In this document: positions 32,668 to 44,060 of the stretch, piece by piece
How positions within the stretch are numbered: the stretch's first letter is position 1
Layout of the letters: the number at the start of each line of letters is the position of its first letter
DNA from: Chamaecyparis obtusa
Lineage: Eukaryota; Streptophyta; Pinopsida; Cupressales; Cupressaceae
Reading direction: 5' to 3'
NCBI GenBank assembly: GCA_027943335.1
Contig: BSBK01000880.1
Coordinates: 506,001 to 570,000 of the forward strand
DNA: 64,000 bases
Made by a program: the position numbers and the translations under genes
Notes under the pieces: model-generated
What the model was told of the DNA's origin: nothing
The model's database searches: none
The model's input: only the letters and a program-made list of their open reading frames with translations

Positions 32668-33585
32668 TGATGTAGGGGCATTCTTGGTCCTTGGTGAAAT
32701 TGCATGGGTCATGTGTTATTTGGCCAATGTTATTCAGTTCTAGCCTTGACCAATGGTCTCAGTCATTAAAGGAAGCTAGGTCACTGAAGGAACTCAGTGG
32801 AACTTCTTGCATTCAGTGAAAAGTGTTACTCGATGATGTTTGCAGTGCTTAGTCGACACTGGTGCTCAGATATTCTTCACATGGTTAATTGTTCACTATC
32901 GCTCAGTTGTTTCTCTGGTGCTCAGTAGTTATAGCTTACCTATTGGAGTTCTGTGTGATTTTTTGGGCCGACTTGGTGCATTTATTATTGGTAGGTGTTG
33001 TTACAAGATGACATGTTGAATTAAATGTTTGGAAGGCTATTTTGAGCCGACTTGTATTGCATTTAATATTATTTTTTAGGAGTTAAGGGTTTCATCAATC
33101 CAACTTATGGCTGATGATTAGTATCTAAGGGGTGTTTGGGTAGGTGTTTTGGAGATGACTTGGAGAGATCATGAAAGAAGATCTCAGGGTAGTAGATAAG
33201 TGAAGTGGTGGAAAAGATCATGTGTGATCTTGCAAATCAGATTTTTATCTGATAGTTTGTAATAGAAGAGCTAGTGGTTTGTGCACTTGGAGATAAGGAG
33301 ATTGCTTGGAGGCTTGCGAGTTCAAGTTTAAATCTACCTTAAAGGTTTTCCATCAGTTGTTGATAGTTTTCAGGACTGAACTAGCTAGAGTTGTATTAGA
33401 TCTTGAAGATCTTGCAGAATTATTTCTGATTGTAGTTGGCCCTAATCTGAAAGGCCTTACAATTGGGCATGTTAATGGAAATTTCTTTTAAATAATTGTT
33501 GTGTTGAGTTATTCCACTATGTTGTTCTAAAGCTGCAAGGCTAGGATTGTCCTTAATTGGACCCTCCCTACTTTGGTCTGCATCA
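32668..33585 (+). repeat. 5' LTR of the gag-protease element
   Basis: 918 bp, closely matched by 35578-36494. It ends ...ggtctgcatca just before the primer site. Confidence 0.85.
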
Positions 33586-33587
33586 TG

Positions 33588-33601
33588 TGGTATCAAAGCT
33601 G
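33588..33601 (+). promoter_or_regulatory. Primer binding site of the gag-protease element
   Basis: tggtatcaaagctg, two bases after the LTR, one mismatch from the initiator tRNA-Met complement. Confidence 0.8.
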
Positions 33602-33834
33602 AGTTGATCTTGTGGAGCAAAGGTTGACCTAGCAAGGCTAATCTTGTGAAGTTAATCTTGCTGGTGAAGAGATCGTATGATCTATGTTGTGGATCCATGG
33701 CACTGAACTTGTGCAATCTTTCCCTAGTTGTTTACAAGGTGGTAGATTACGATCTAACTTGCATACAAGTTGGAGATTGTCACAAGGTGGTTGGGATAGG
33801 GTTTTTTGTAGAGGGTTTCTCTTAATCTTTAAGG

Positions 33835-35409
33835 ATGCCTTTGAGAAGATTGGACCCTAGAGTAATTTCTAATCTCTATGATACTGTGGAGTCTAGGATT
33901 ACAGAGAAGGTGAAATCAAATTTCAGATCTAAGATGGAACTAATGAAGAATGACATGGTCGCTAAGATCATGAGAGATGTTATTGGTATACCTTGAAATG
34001 TTGGTACTGAGGATGGTTATGAAGAAGTTGTTGATGAATTTGAAGCTGCTAGATCTAGTGGTGATGACCAGAGGGACAGATCTAGTGAAGATAGAACTAC
34101 TCAGTTGCACAGATCTAGTACTCAGTTGAGTACTAGTTACCAAATGGAAGTTTCTACTTTCTATGGTACCTTGAAACCTAAGAACTTGATTGAATGGATT
34201 GGTGAACTTAAATATTTCTTTGAGATGGAATAAATTGAAGATCTTCTTCAGGTAAGATTGGCACATATAAAGTTGAAAGGACATGCTACTCTTTGGTGGA
34301 AAGAACTACAAAGAGATAGAGAGGATGAAGGTGAAATTAAGATCAATTGGTGGAGATTGATGGTGACTAAGTTGAAAGCTTAGTTCATACTTGGTGATTA
34401 TGAGCTTGACTTGTTTAATAAATTGAAGAATCTAAAACTGAAGGATTTATCTATTGAAGATTATACTGAGGAGTTCTACAAACTTACTATTTGGTCTAGA
34501 CATAGAGAACTTGGTAAGGAAAAGGTAGCTTGGTATGTGAATGGTCTGAGATTCAATATTCAGGATGAGCTTGGTATGATGAAGATTGATTCTATTGAAG
34601 ATGCTTATTGATATGCTCTAAAGGCAGAAGATAATTTGAAGATGAAACAACCTAGTGACTCTTGAGGGAAGGAGAAGATTGATCACTCGATGAAGGTTAA
34701 ACTAACTGATGCAGAAGATGATCAAAAGCCTATGGAACCAAAGGAGAAGATAGGTAGAGTTATCTTTAAGGGTACTTTCTATAACTGTGGAGAGGAAGGA
34801 CACTATTCTTTTGAGTATACACAGAAGAAGCTTGGTGACCAATGAACTACTATGGTGAATGAGAACATTCATAATGAACCTGAATCTGAGAACTTGCTGC
34901 TTTGGCGAACATTGCTTGGTACAAAGGAGGAACCTTGTTAGAGGAGTAATTTATTTAGGACTCGGTGTAAGTCTGGAGGTAAAATCTATGATGTAATTAT
35001 TGATAGTGGTAGTACTGATAACCTTGTTACTTAGGATATGGTTCAGAAACTTGGTTTGAATAGAATGAAGCATCCTTGTCCTTATAGGATTGGCTGGTTG
35101 CAAGATGATCATGCTCTGGAAGTTAGATAACAATGCTTCATTGATGTTCAGACTGGCCAGTATAAGGATCTTGTGTTATGTGATATTGTGAGGATGAATA
35201 TTTGTGATATATTGCTTGGTAGACCTTCACAATATGATTGCAGAGCTATGTATGATTGTGTGAAGAATGTGTTTACAATTGGGAAGGATGACATGAATTT
35301 TTCCATGAGTCCTTTGCTAGATACAACACTCGGTAGGAGAAGTCTAAGCATTGGTAGCCAAGTTGAGTTGTTGGATCCTAAGAAAATGAATAACCAGTTT
35401 GGAGAATAG
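33835..35409 (+). pseudogene. gypsy gag plus protease of the short element
   Basis: The ATG at 33835 (MPLRRLDPRVISNLYD) opens a reading to about 35409 with roughly ten in-frame stops. Gag shows FYGTLKPKNLIEWIGELKY, LKGHATLWWKEL and LKDLSIEDYTEEFYKLT, the Retrotrans_gag pattern. The zinc knuckle at 34777-34820 reads F-Y-N-C-GEEGH...Y, so two of its Cys positions are lost. The aspartic protease follows with IIDSGSTDN (34999-35025) and ILLGRPSQYD (35209-35238). The protease block resembles that of the chromovirus at 42192-47990, supporting a shared lineage. After protease the frame ends and the 3' LTR follows. Confidence 0.75.
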
Positions 35410-35577
35410 ACCTGTGTGTTGTCAAGGAAAGACTTGAAAAGATAGAGGAAGTTGAAGTGGAAGAGTATGCAAGCTGAGAAGATGGAGGACTTGTATGTGA
35501 AGAACCAGTTTAGGATTGATTTGCTAAATCCTAGATGATGTTCTCACACATGAACATCTTTTCAACCCTGGGGTGTC

Positions 35578-36494
35578 TGATGCAGGGGCATTCTTTCTCA
35601 TCAATTAAATTGCATGGGTGGTGTGTTATTTGTCTGGTGTTATTCAATTGCAACATTGACTAATGGTCTTGGTCATTGAAGGAAGCTCGATCAATTAGGG
35701 AACTTGGTGGAAGTTCTTGCATTTGGTGAAAAGTGTTACTTAGCAATGTCTGCGGTGCTCAATTGATACTGGTGCTCAGCAATGCTTGGCATGCTCAGTT
35801 TTTTCACTATCGCTTGATTGTTTGTCTAGCGCTTGGTAATTCTGGCTTACCGATTGGAGTTTTGTGTGAATTTTTGGGCCGACTTGGTGCATTTATTGTT
35901 GGTAGCTATTGTTATAGGCTGACATGTTGAATTAAATGTTTGTACAGCTAGTTTGAGCTAACTTGTATTGTATTTAATATTTTTTTGTAGGAGTTAAGGG
36001 TTTCATCTAGCTGACTTGTGGCTGACAATTCGTATTTAAGGAGTGTTTGGGTAGATGTTTTGGAGATGACTTACAGAGATCATGAAAGTAGATATGAGGG
36101 TAGTAGATAAGTGAAGTGGTGGACAAGATCCCACATGATCTTTTAGATCAGATTGTTATCTCATAGTTTGTAATAGTAGAGCTAGTGGTTTACACGCTTA
36201 GAGACAAGGGGATTGCTTGGAGGCATGCAAGCTCAAGTTTAGATCTACCTTAGGGTTTCCATCACTTGTTGATAGTTTATAGGACTGAACTAGCTAGAGT
36301 TGTATTGGATCTTGAAGATCTTACAAAATTGTTTCTGATTGTAATTGGCCCTAACCTAGAAGGCCTTAAAGCTGGGCATGTTAATGGAAATTACTTTGAA
36401 ATAATTATTTGTTTGAGTTATTCTGTTGTGTTGTTCTGATGTAGCAAGACTAGGATTTTCCTTAATTGGACCCTCCCTGCTTTGGTCTACGTCA
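35578..36494 (+). repeat. 3' LTR of the gag-protease element
   Basis: 917 bp, matching the 5' LTR over its whole length with scattered substitutions. Confidence 0.85.
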
Positions 36495-36704
36495 GCTTTT
36501 GTGATTTTCAATGCAATAAGAGTGTAAGAGAAATGAAATTGATTGAAAAACTTGATGATAATGAATTAAAACTAGGCATAAACGCAAAAACTAGAAATAA
36601 ATTATAATAATTGATCCCAAAAATTGCACAATCTCACAAAAACTTGATAGTATAGCACTGTTGTCCTCAAAATTTATACACATCGATTGTAAAGGACTAA
36701 GGCC

Positions 36705-36714
36705 TATTTATATA
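36705..36714 (-). promoter_or_regulatory. Possible minus-strand TATA box
   Basis: The minus strand reads TATATAAATA followed by GGCC, a strong plant TATA-box form. No minus-strand gene is evident downstream (to the left), so this may belong to a decayed LTR. Confidence 0.25.
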
Positions 36715-37571
36715 GAAATACAGGGTTTTTAGAACTCATGGAAAGCCAAAATTCACTCCTTGATTAAACTTGAATTGATTTGTTAGTGTATCATCAAAAA
36801 ATAGATGCACTTCCATTTAGGACTCATTTAGCCCTCTGAGTAAGTGGTTCGGGGTCATGTCAAACACCTGGAATGGGTCTCTGACTTGGATCTAGGTTTT
36901 TCCCCTATTCTGCCCCATTTTCCAATTATTTTCACCCTATTTCTAGCACCTGGTCCTGAGAGTTTGAGGTTCTTGACCTCAGGGTCAAGGTCGACCATCT
37001 GGATCAAGGTCAAACTTGACCTTGACCTAGGTCAAGGTCAACCTTGACCCTAACCTAGGTTTTTAGATGTCGGCTTTTGAAAATTGTTATTTCCTACTTC
37101 TGGGTCAGTTGTTTCTGGCTTCAAAATGCTAAACTCTTAAATTATATTTAATTTAGGTCCATTTCCAAGGTTAAAGTCTTAAATTGGAATTTAATTCTCC
37201 TATGTAGGCCTCTCTAGAAGGAAGAAAGAAAGCATTCAAGAATTCATCTATCCTCAAGTATTCAAGCCTTCAAGCATTCAAGAATTCAAGATCCAATTCA
37301 TGAAGGAGATCCACTGGTAGTCATTGAAGGATTCAATCTCTATGGAGCCCTCTTGTTGAATATATCTGCATCCATATCCATTCAAGCTTCTTCCTATCCC
37401 AAGATCCATTAAAGATTGGTGTTGAAGATCTAATGCAATTGATTTGAGAGATCCAACATTCATTTGGTGCATCCAAGGATTTGAATCCTCGATAAGGGTT
37501 TCAGCATAAGCAAGGTGAATTGTTCCATTTACTTTGTTTATTACTGCAATTTGAATTATATTTCAAGGTTA

Positions 37572-37580
37572 TATATAAAA
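37572..37580 (+). promoter_or_regulatory. TATA box of the partial gypsy LTR
   Basis: tatataaaa, in a non-coding stretch about 630 bp before the presumed LTR end. Function is inferred from sequence only. Confidence 0.35.
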
Positions 37581-38383
37581 GAGGGTTTTGACCAAGGAAA
37601 ACTCCTCATCCAAAAAATTAAACCTTTTTTCTTGCAGGTGTAGGTGCGGGACAATGAATTATAGATTAGATTTGAGTACCATTCTTGAAAAAATTTTAGG
37701 ATCCACAAACAGAATTTATGTCAGAGCTATGCAGGTCAAGGTTGACATAAAGGGGTCAAGGTTGACCTTTATTTGGGTCATGGTCAACCTTTCTCAGAAT
37801 AGGAAAATTTTTATGGGTTTTCTCTTTTTTTGTGTTTCTGTTCCAAATCTAGTTGCAATTTTTTCCAAAATTCAGTACAGACATCAGAAAATAGTGATTT
37901 CTAGATCTACTATACTTTGAGGTTAGTATTTGTCTTCAATTCATTTCATTTAAGATTTCAATACTCTCTTCCATAAGGGAATATAAGGTTTTCCTCTTTC
38001 TTCCTATTACTAATCAATTGATTCATTTAGGCATTAACCCTTTCTTTGTGGTTAATGAATTTGGTTCTCTCCTTTGGGAATTTGGGATCAAGAAGAAAAT
38101 CTTACGTTCCCCAACTCTTACATACACAAACACAACCATATTCACTATCCTTCCACACATTATCATTATCATTCTCCTCCATCTCCCTTTTCATCATTTA
38201 CATTCTGGTGAACCCGTGATACACAACTCTTTCTTTTAAATGGTGTTAGATCTTATAAAAGTATATTTATTTTATGCTCTTGCATTTACATTTCAAAGAT
38301 AAAACAAAAAAATTATATAAAGAAAAAATAGAAAAACATTTATTTGTTTATGCCTTGTTTTTTCTTAATTTAGTTCATTTGCA

Positions 38384-38640
38384 TTGTATTGGTATATTAT
38401 CTTTACTACCTCTAGTCCTACTTATAATATCCTAGTTAGAAGAAGTCGTAGAGTTATGGGTGTCTTTGATCCTGAGTCTTCCTATCCTTTCCTTAGGATC
38501 TTGGATGACAATTTGATTACTTATGATTCTAATCCTACTATGGAGCATAACTCTTCTCACTCATCTCATGATGAGGATGATGCTTTAAGAGTTCCTCCTG
38601 AACAAGTCCAATAACTTTCAGCTGAACTTGATGATGAACT
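38384..38640 (+). pseudogene. Start of a gypsy gag, truncated
   Basis: Coding-like reading (VRRSRRVMGVFDPES, RILDDNLITYDSNP, an acidic Ser/His-rich stretch) with a stop at 38612, continuing as LSAELDDELQLIEYP. Its position shortly after the LTR end and primer site fits a gag N-terminus. Homology is cut at about 38697, where a copia LTR begins. Confidence 0.4.
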
Positions 38641-38696
38641 ACAATTGATTGAATACCCGAATGACTTGAAGATCAGTGATTATAGATCACCAAGTT

Positions 38697-40105
38697 ACTA
38701 AAATGATATGTAAGATAATTAAATGAGTCATCATGTTTTCATTGATGTCAACTAGTCTTTAATAGTACTTATCATGTTAGTTAAAAATATATAAACATCT
38801 GTAAAAAGGAAGAAAAGATGAAGAACTGAGATATCTACATGGAGGAAGATGGATATGAGAGATAAGGATAAGGAATACTTTGGGTAACTTATTGATGAGT
38901 CTATGATCTCATAATGTTGACTTGATTATTTTGCATTAATATATTATGAAGATGGAAGTAAAATTGTACAAGGAAATGTGGTCAATAAATGAAGCACTTC
39001 AATATACACTGAGCCAGTGTAGTGTATACCGAGTGACAGTATTAACTGAGCTTGTATTCATTGTTGCATTTATTTAATAACCGAGTATGGATGAAAGTAT
39101 TAAATGCTTAGTTTAGTCGACATAAATTGATGAGATGGAAATTGTTATGATTTTGAGATTATGGATAAAGTTTGTTATAAGATCTACAATTGACAAAATT
39201 TGGAAAAGATCTAAAGGATGTAATTGAAATGTGTTACTAACACAACTGGTGAGGAAGGTTTAAGAGGCAAAATCAACAAAGAAGGATAAATGGAAAAAGC
39301 TGATGTTTGATATGAAAATAATTTATTTGTCTATATAAGAGATATGAGTTTCACTATTGAAACTATGCCAGAAGAAAGAAGACTACAAAGATTTTGTGTG
39401 AACACAATTTCATGCATTCCTGATCAGACTGGTTGAAGAAGAATTGAACTATAGAACATTACCGAGCATTAGAGAGCTATTACCGAGTGAAAGTAAGTTG
39501 AGGAAGTGAATTGAAATTTTGAATAGATCTGAAATCTGTGAAGTAAGTTGTATTATAATCAGATCAACTACTATTTCAGTTTAACTATTGATACAGAAAA
39601 TCTCCTAATCGAGTAGACTTAACCGTCTTACTTTATGCCCTATGTCATTCAATGAATGTACATTGTTATCTTATCAACCTCATAGTGAATGTTGGTTGAA
39701 CTATAATTATTAGTCTTAAATCATCTAACAAGGTCACACCTAACAGTGTTTTTTGTAACCTTTAACAGGGTTGGCTCTTCACTGAGCTCACTTTAGAAGA
39801 GTGAAAATTATTTTGGGTTACTAGTCCCAAGTGGTTTTTCCCTTAGTAGGGTTTCCATGTTAAATCATTGTGTTATGTATTTTTGTGATGATTGTTTTAT
39901 TGTCATACTTTACATACTGCATATTTGATTTGGTCTGTAATCATAGTGAGTTATTTAAGTGGTAATCGATAAAAGGCACAGACGGTTTAATATTTTATGC
40001 TATCAAACTATAGAATTTACTAAAATTATTTTTTAAGGTACATCTTTTCATTTGGGACTATAGGATAACTGAACTAACTAATTCACCCCCCTCTTAGTTA
40101 TTCTA
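38697..40105 (+). repeat. copia (SIRE-like) LTR
   Basis: About 1.4 kb ending ...cacccccctcttagttattcta before a primer site. The end layout (tggtttttcccttagtagggtttcc, then the pyrimidine block) parallels the LTR at 22742-24234. The exact left end is uncertain because no partner LTR is present. Confidence 0.6.
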
Positions 40106-40110
40106 AAAAT

Positions 40111-40121
40111 TGGTATCAGAG
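40111..40121 (+). promoter_or_regulatory. Primer binding site (tRNA-iMet type)
   Basis: tggtatcagag, five bases after the LTR. Confidence 0.8.
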
Positions 40122-40198
40122 AACATTGGTTGCTTGGAATAAAGTTTTAAGGACTTCAACAGAAAGATTGCAAGTTGTATAAGAGGGAAGTGCCAAAC

Positions 40199-40902
40199 CT
40201 GAACAGGGATAACTTTACCATATGGAAAAGTTGAATGAAACTTCACATATCTATATTCAGAGATTCTGCCTTACATCTACTTGAACATGGCTACTTACAA
40301 CCACCGACTAGACCTTTGACTCTTGATCAATTGAAAGATCGACATGAACACAACATGACCATGATAGAAATTGTTGCTACTCTATCTAATGTTGAATTTG
40401 AGGATGTCAAGACTTGCACTACTTCAAACGAAATGTGGGAAAAACTTGCTCAAGTCTACGGTGGTGATGTAAATGTGAAAAGAGCCAGAGTTGAAAGGTT
40501 AAGAGGCAGATTTGATGATATGAAAATGAAGGAAGGAAAAAATATTACACAATATTCAAACCAAATCAAAGAGGTAGTCAATGCTATCTAAGGATCTGGT
40601 GGTGTCATTGATGAAGATATAGTGGTAAGTAAGATTCTAAGAACCTTGTTACCTGTATATGCAATCAAAATATCTACTATACACGTAATGAGGTCTGCAC
40701 CTGGTAGCACTCTTGCTCTTGATAGTCTGATTGGTAAGCTAACAACTTTTGAGCTGAACAATTTTGATAATAGTATTGTACTGTCTGTTGAGCCTTCTTT
40801 TATGTCTTCTCTGAAGATTGGTAAATCTAGCAGTAGACACAATATAAAGAATGACAGTGATTTTCCATCAACCATGGTAAACTTTGTTTCCTTAAGGTCT
40901 TG
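40199..40902 (+). pseudogene. copia gag (UBN2 type), truncated
   Basis: Begins LNRDNFTIWKS with one in-frame stop, then MKLHISIFRDSALHLL, and continues DVKTCTTSNEMWEKLAQVY and ITQYSNQIKEVVNAI (stop at 40589), then VVSKILRTLLPVYAIKI. This is the classic copia capsid order. The zinc knuckle and all of pol are missing: at about 40902 the sequence passes into a minus-strand LINE fragment. Confidence 0.75.
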
Positions 40903-40904
40903 AA

Positions 40905-41660
40905 TTCGTATAATTAGGTTATAAAATAACCATTGGGTCTATGTGAGATGAGGATTCGTGATTGACATGAAATCTTCTAAGGCCTTTTGATGGGTAGAAG
41001 TAGGGACATGAGTAGCAAAAAAATCAAGGTTTTTAAAACTCTATAAAAAAATAACCCTAAAATTAATCTAGGTATTCCAAACTACACGTGGAAGGTGGCT
41101 ATTAATATTGGGATCTTAGAAAGAACCAATTTATTATGCATGTAAAACCAAGCCTCATGTTCACCAATTATCCAATAGGAAGGTAAAATACCATCCTCAT
41201 CAGTAGTAACCACAACCATATTAAAGTCCGCACACTCAACCAAAGTGGACGTTGGTAGTTAATCAACTAGGCATCACCAAAGATAATCTCTTTTTGCAAC
41301 ATCATTAGGGGCATAGATATTAATTACTATAAAAAGTTGATTTTTAATTTTCATAAGAATCCACACAATTCTATGCATGGGGTACTCACCATGATCTATA
41401 ATAAAATTATTCCAACATGGCACCAACAGGGTTACCACCATTCCTCTACCAGTGTAATGATTAGAGGAAAAAATAAAACTATGAGGCCAAATAAGAGGGA
41501 AAGTAGTAGAAAGAAAAAAACTAGCTATCTTTATTTCTTGAAGGTAGAAATATTGGTCTGGTGAATCATTTGATGAACATCACAAACTGATTATTTTTTA
41601 GAGAGGTCAACAAGACCCCTAAAATTATAGGAAATGAAATTCATTAAAAGCAATCATTCA
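40905..41660 (-). pseudogene. LINE endonuclease domain fragment
   Basis: The minus strand gives, across frameshifts, NFISYNFRGLVDLS (start of an APE-type endonuclease), SNHYTGRGMVVTLL, VINIYAPNDVAKRDYLW and VECADFNMVV. The last is the catalytic GDFN region with Gly changed to Ala. RT is absent. Orientation is opposite to its neighbours. It is an ORF2 N-terminal fragment of an L1-type LINE distinct from the copy at 9778-17728. Confidence 0.65.
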
Positions 41661-42191
41661 TGGTATCCGAGTCCCCAAGAGAGGAGAAAATATTATGCAT
41701 AAAATTAGAGCTTGGCTGCAAGACTTGGTAGAAGTCTCCTAGGAAATTCTATCATTTTCTAGGACCTACATAATCTATCTCATCATGCCTCTAGGCATGT
41801 TGCAAGATTGATTACACAATGAAACTTCATTATCCAATGGTATTGATTGATTAATTCTAGTGTGCATAGATGAAATGTGAGAATTCATGGACTCCTTGGT
41901 GGCATATTGAATTTTCCCATAGAAAATAGAGTTTGAAGAGACCTAACCAAGTGAAGCGTACTTTAAAATGATGATAGACTAGGGAAATTGAGAAGGTGAA
42001 GTGAATGTTGGTGTAATCTATTTTGGAAAAGTATTTATAGATTATTTTCCATTTTATACCATTATAGTCCAATTGGTATCTTCTATTGTATTATTTATTG
42101 CTTGGGATGTGACTTTCTCCTTAGGAGGAGGATTGGGCTTGGTCATCGCCAAAGGGAAATCCTTAATTTTGGGGTCTGTGAAGTGGAAACA
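41661..42191 (-). other. Possible LINE sequence upstream of the endonuclease
   Basis: This is where ORF1 of the LINE fragment should lie. Weak readings such as FLWENSICHQGVHEF suggest a decayed ORF1, but no zinc knuckle is visible. It ends at the gypsy LTR. Confidence 0.25.
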
Positions 42192-42869
42192 TGATGCAGG
42201 AGTATCTTAGGTTCTTGGTAATCTTGTATCACCAAAAACAAGTTAGAGTGTTAGATATGCTAGGTAGCTTCTTGTAGGATCAGAATAATGTTTTCTTGTT
42301 TCCACCAACGGGGATCAGTTTCTACTCAGTTACTTCATTCACTGAGTTGGCTCCATTTGTTCACTGAGTTAATATCCTATCACTCGGTTATCTTGCTCAC
42401 TAAGTGGTCAATTTTTTGAATTTATGTTCAGGCTGACTTATGCATTGAATTTTGGTCATGGATTTAATGGTTATATTGATCATTGTGAAGTGTGTGTACC
42501 TAGATCTAGCCATTCCCTTCTCTAGTGTTGGATCAAAAGGTCGAATCATTTCAACAGCCTCTTGTATAAATAAAGTAGGTTGTTATAGTTTTAGAGGTCA
42601 GTTTTTACAAGATAGAAGAGAGGTTCTAAAAATTTAATCTTCACATGTTGGAGGATTGTTTTAATTGAATTATGATTATATTTGGTCATAACTAGGAATG
42701 GCTTACAATCTAGCATGTATGATATTATTCTTGAATAATATATAAAATCCATGTATTCTCTGTCTCCCTTCTTGTGTTATTACTTTCATGTGATGTTTCT
42801 ATAAGGAGGTTGGTGATTTGGGTGTGTCTTTGGCCTTCACACTATTCATTCCTATCCTCTCTTGTGTTA
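42192..42869 (+). repeat. 5' LTR of the chromovirus
   Basis: About 678 bp. The 3' end is inferred from the primer-site-like tggtatctgggtgag at 42872. Confidence 0.75.
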
Positions 42870-43006
42870 AGTGGTATCTGGGTGAGGCTAGATCTGGATC
42901 TACATTTGCAAATTTAGGTCGAGGGTTCTTTCTTGTAAACCCTAGTTGATATTGTTTGTGTGGTGGAAGATTGTAATCTAATAAAATTAATGAAGAGGGT
43001 TTCAAG

Positions 43007-44060
43007 ATGGTTCATGGGAGGAGAGATGTAGATCCAGGCTTGGCATACATGCTTAGACAAATTTCTACTAGGTTAGAAGCTATTGAGACAACCCAACACC
43101 AAGGTTGACATCTTGAGGATGTTAGTGATGAAGAAGTCAAACTTGAACAAGGTGAAGTAGAACATGCACCTGTGATGGATCAAGGTGAAGAAATACTTTT
43201 GAAGGTATTGAAATTTTTTAAGTCTGCACCACATTTCAATACTCCTAAATACATTGGAAGATTGGATTCAGATGAGGTAATGGATTGGATAACTAAGATG
43301 AAAAGTATTTTGAATATGAAAATGTCCCTATGGAAAAGAAGGTGAAAATTACAAGTACAAAATTAAAGAGTCATGTATCCTTATAGTGGGAGCATCTACA
43401 ATTGGATAGAAAGAGGAAAGGAAAAGAAAAAATCAAGGTATGGAATAAGACGGTGAATAAATTGAAAGGTAAGTTCTTACCTTGTGATAATCAGATTAAC
43501 CTATTTAGGTGAATGCAAATTTTAAGGAAGAAAAATAGCTTGCTAAAATACTATATTGAGGAATTCTATAGATTAGATATCAGATCTGGACATGTTGAGG
43601 ATGTCGTAGAAATAATTGCTAGGTACCTAAATGGGTTAATAATTTCTATTTAATATGATATCAATTTGGTCAAGTTGGAAACAATAGAGGAAGCTTATCA
43701 ATTTTCCTTGAAAGTTGAGGAGAAATTGAACAAAAGAAATGAGAAAAGACAAAAAGGAAGAGGTGGTAGATTCCCTAGAGGAAGAGGTATATATTATGGT
43801 GAAAACAATAGATCTGATCAAGACAAAATAAATTAGGATAAAGGCAAGACCGAGTGGAAAGGTGAAAGTTATTCTAGAGGAAGAGGCAGTAACTACCGAG
43901 ATGGTTATAGGAGAGGTGGATTTTGAGGAAATTATTATAATTGTGGAGGAGAAGAACATAGGTAATTTGACTGTACACATGCAAGAAAGAAGGTTGGTAA
44001 CAATAGAAATTCTTTGGTGCAATAAGACTCACCAAATGAACCAGAAAAGGAAAAGAGCTT
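43007..44060 (+). pseudogene. chromovirus gag
   Basis: The ATG at 43007 starts MVHGRRDVDPGLAYMLRQ. The Retrotrans_gag core is recognisable (PKYIGRLDSDEVMDWITKM, LLKYYIEEFYRLDIR), followed by an Arg/Gly-rich tail (GRGGRFPRGRG) and a zinc-knuckle remnant (YYNCGGEEHR...DC near 43935-43976). Frameshifts near 43310 and several stops disrupt it. Confidence 0.75.

Larger units (their letters stand above)
32668..36494 (+). mobile_element. Short Ty3/gypsy-type element carrying only gag and protease
   Basis: Two LTRs (32668-33585 and 35578-36494) start TGATG(T/C)AGGGGCATTC and end (G/A)(T/C)CA. The flanking pentamers gtttt and gcttt differ at one base, fitting a 5-bp target-site duplication. A tRNA-iMet-type primer site follows the left LTR. 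The 1.99-kb interior encodes gag, a zinc knuckle and an aspartic protease, then passes within about 170 bases into the right LTR with no RT, RNase H or integrase. This is a two-LTR non-autonomous derivative, 3.8 kb long. Confidence 0.8.
36495..38202 (+). repeat. Probable 3' part of another gypsy LTR
   Basis: The sequence ends ...ttaca followed by ttctggtgaacccgtgat, the same LTR-end and primer-site layout as the large element at 51953. A TATA box (37572-37580) stands in the expected upstream position, and a gag-like start follows at 38384. The left end is not defined and could lie before the gag-protease element that interrupts the region. No second LTR is present. Confidence 0.4.

Noticed and set aside
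43636..44022. 128-codon minus-strand open frame
   Set aside because: Antisense to the chromovirus gag tail; the Arg/Gly-rich sense strand produces Ser/Thr/Ile-rich antisense readings.
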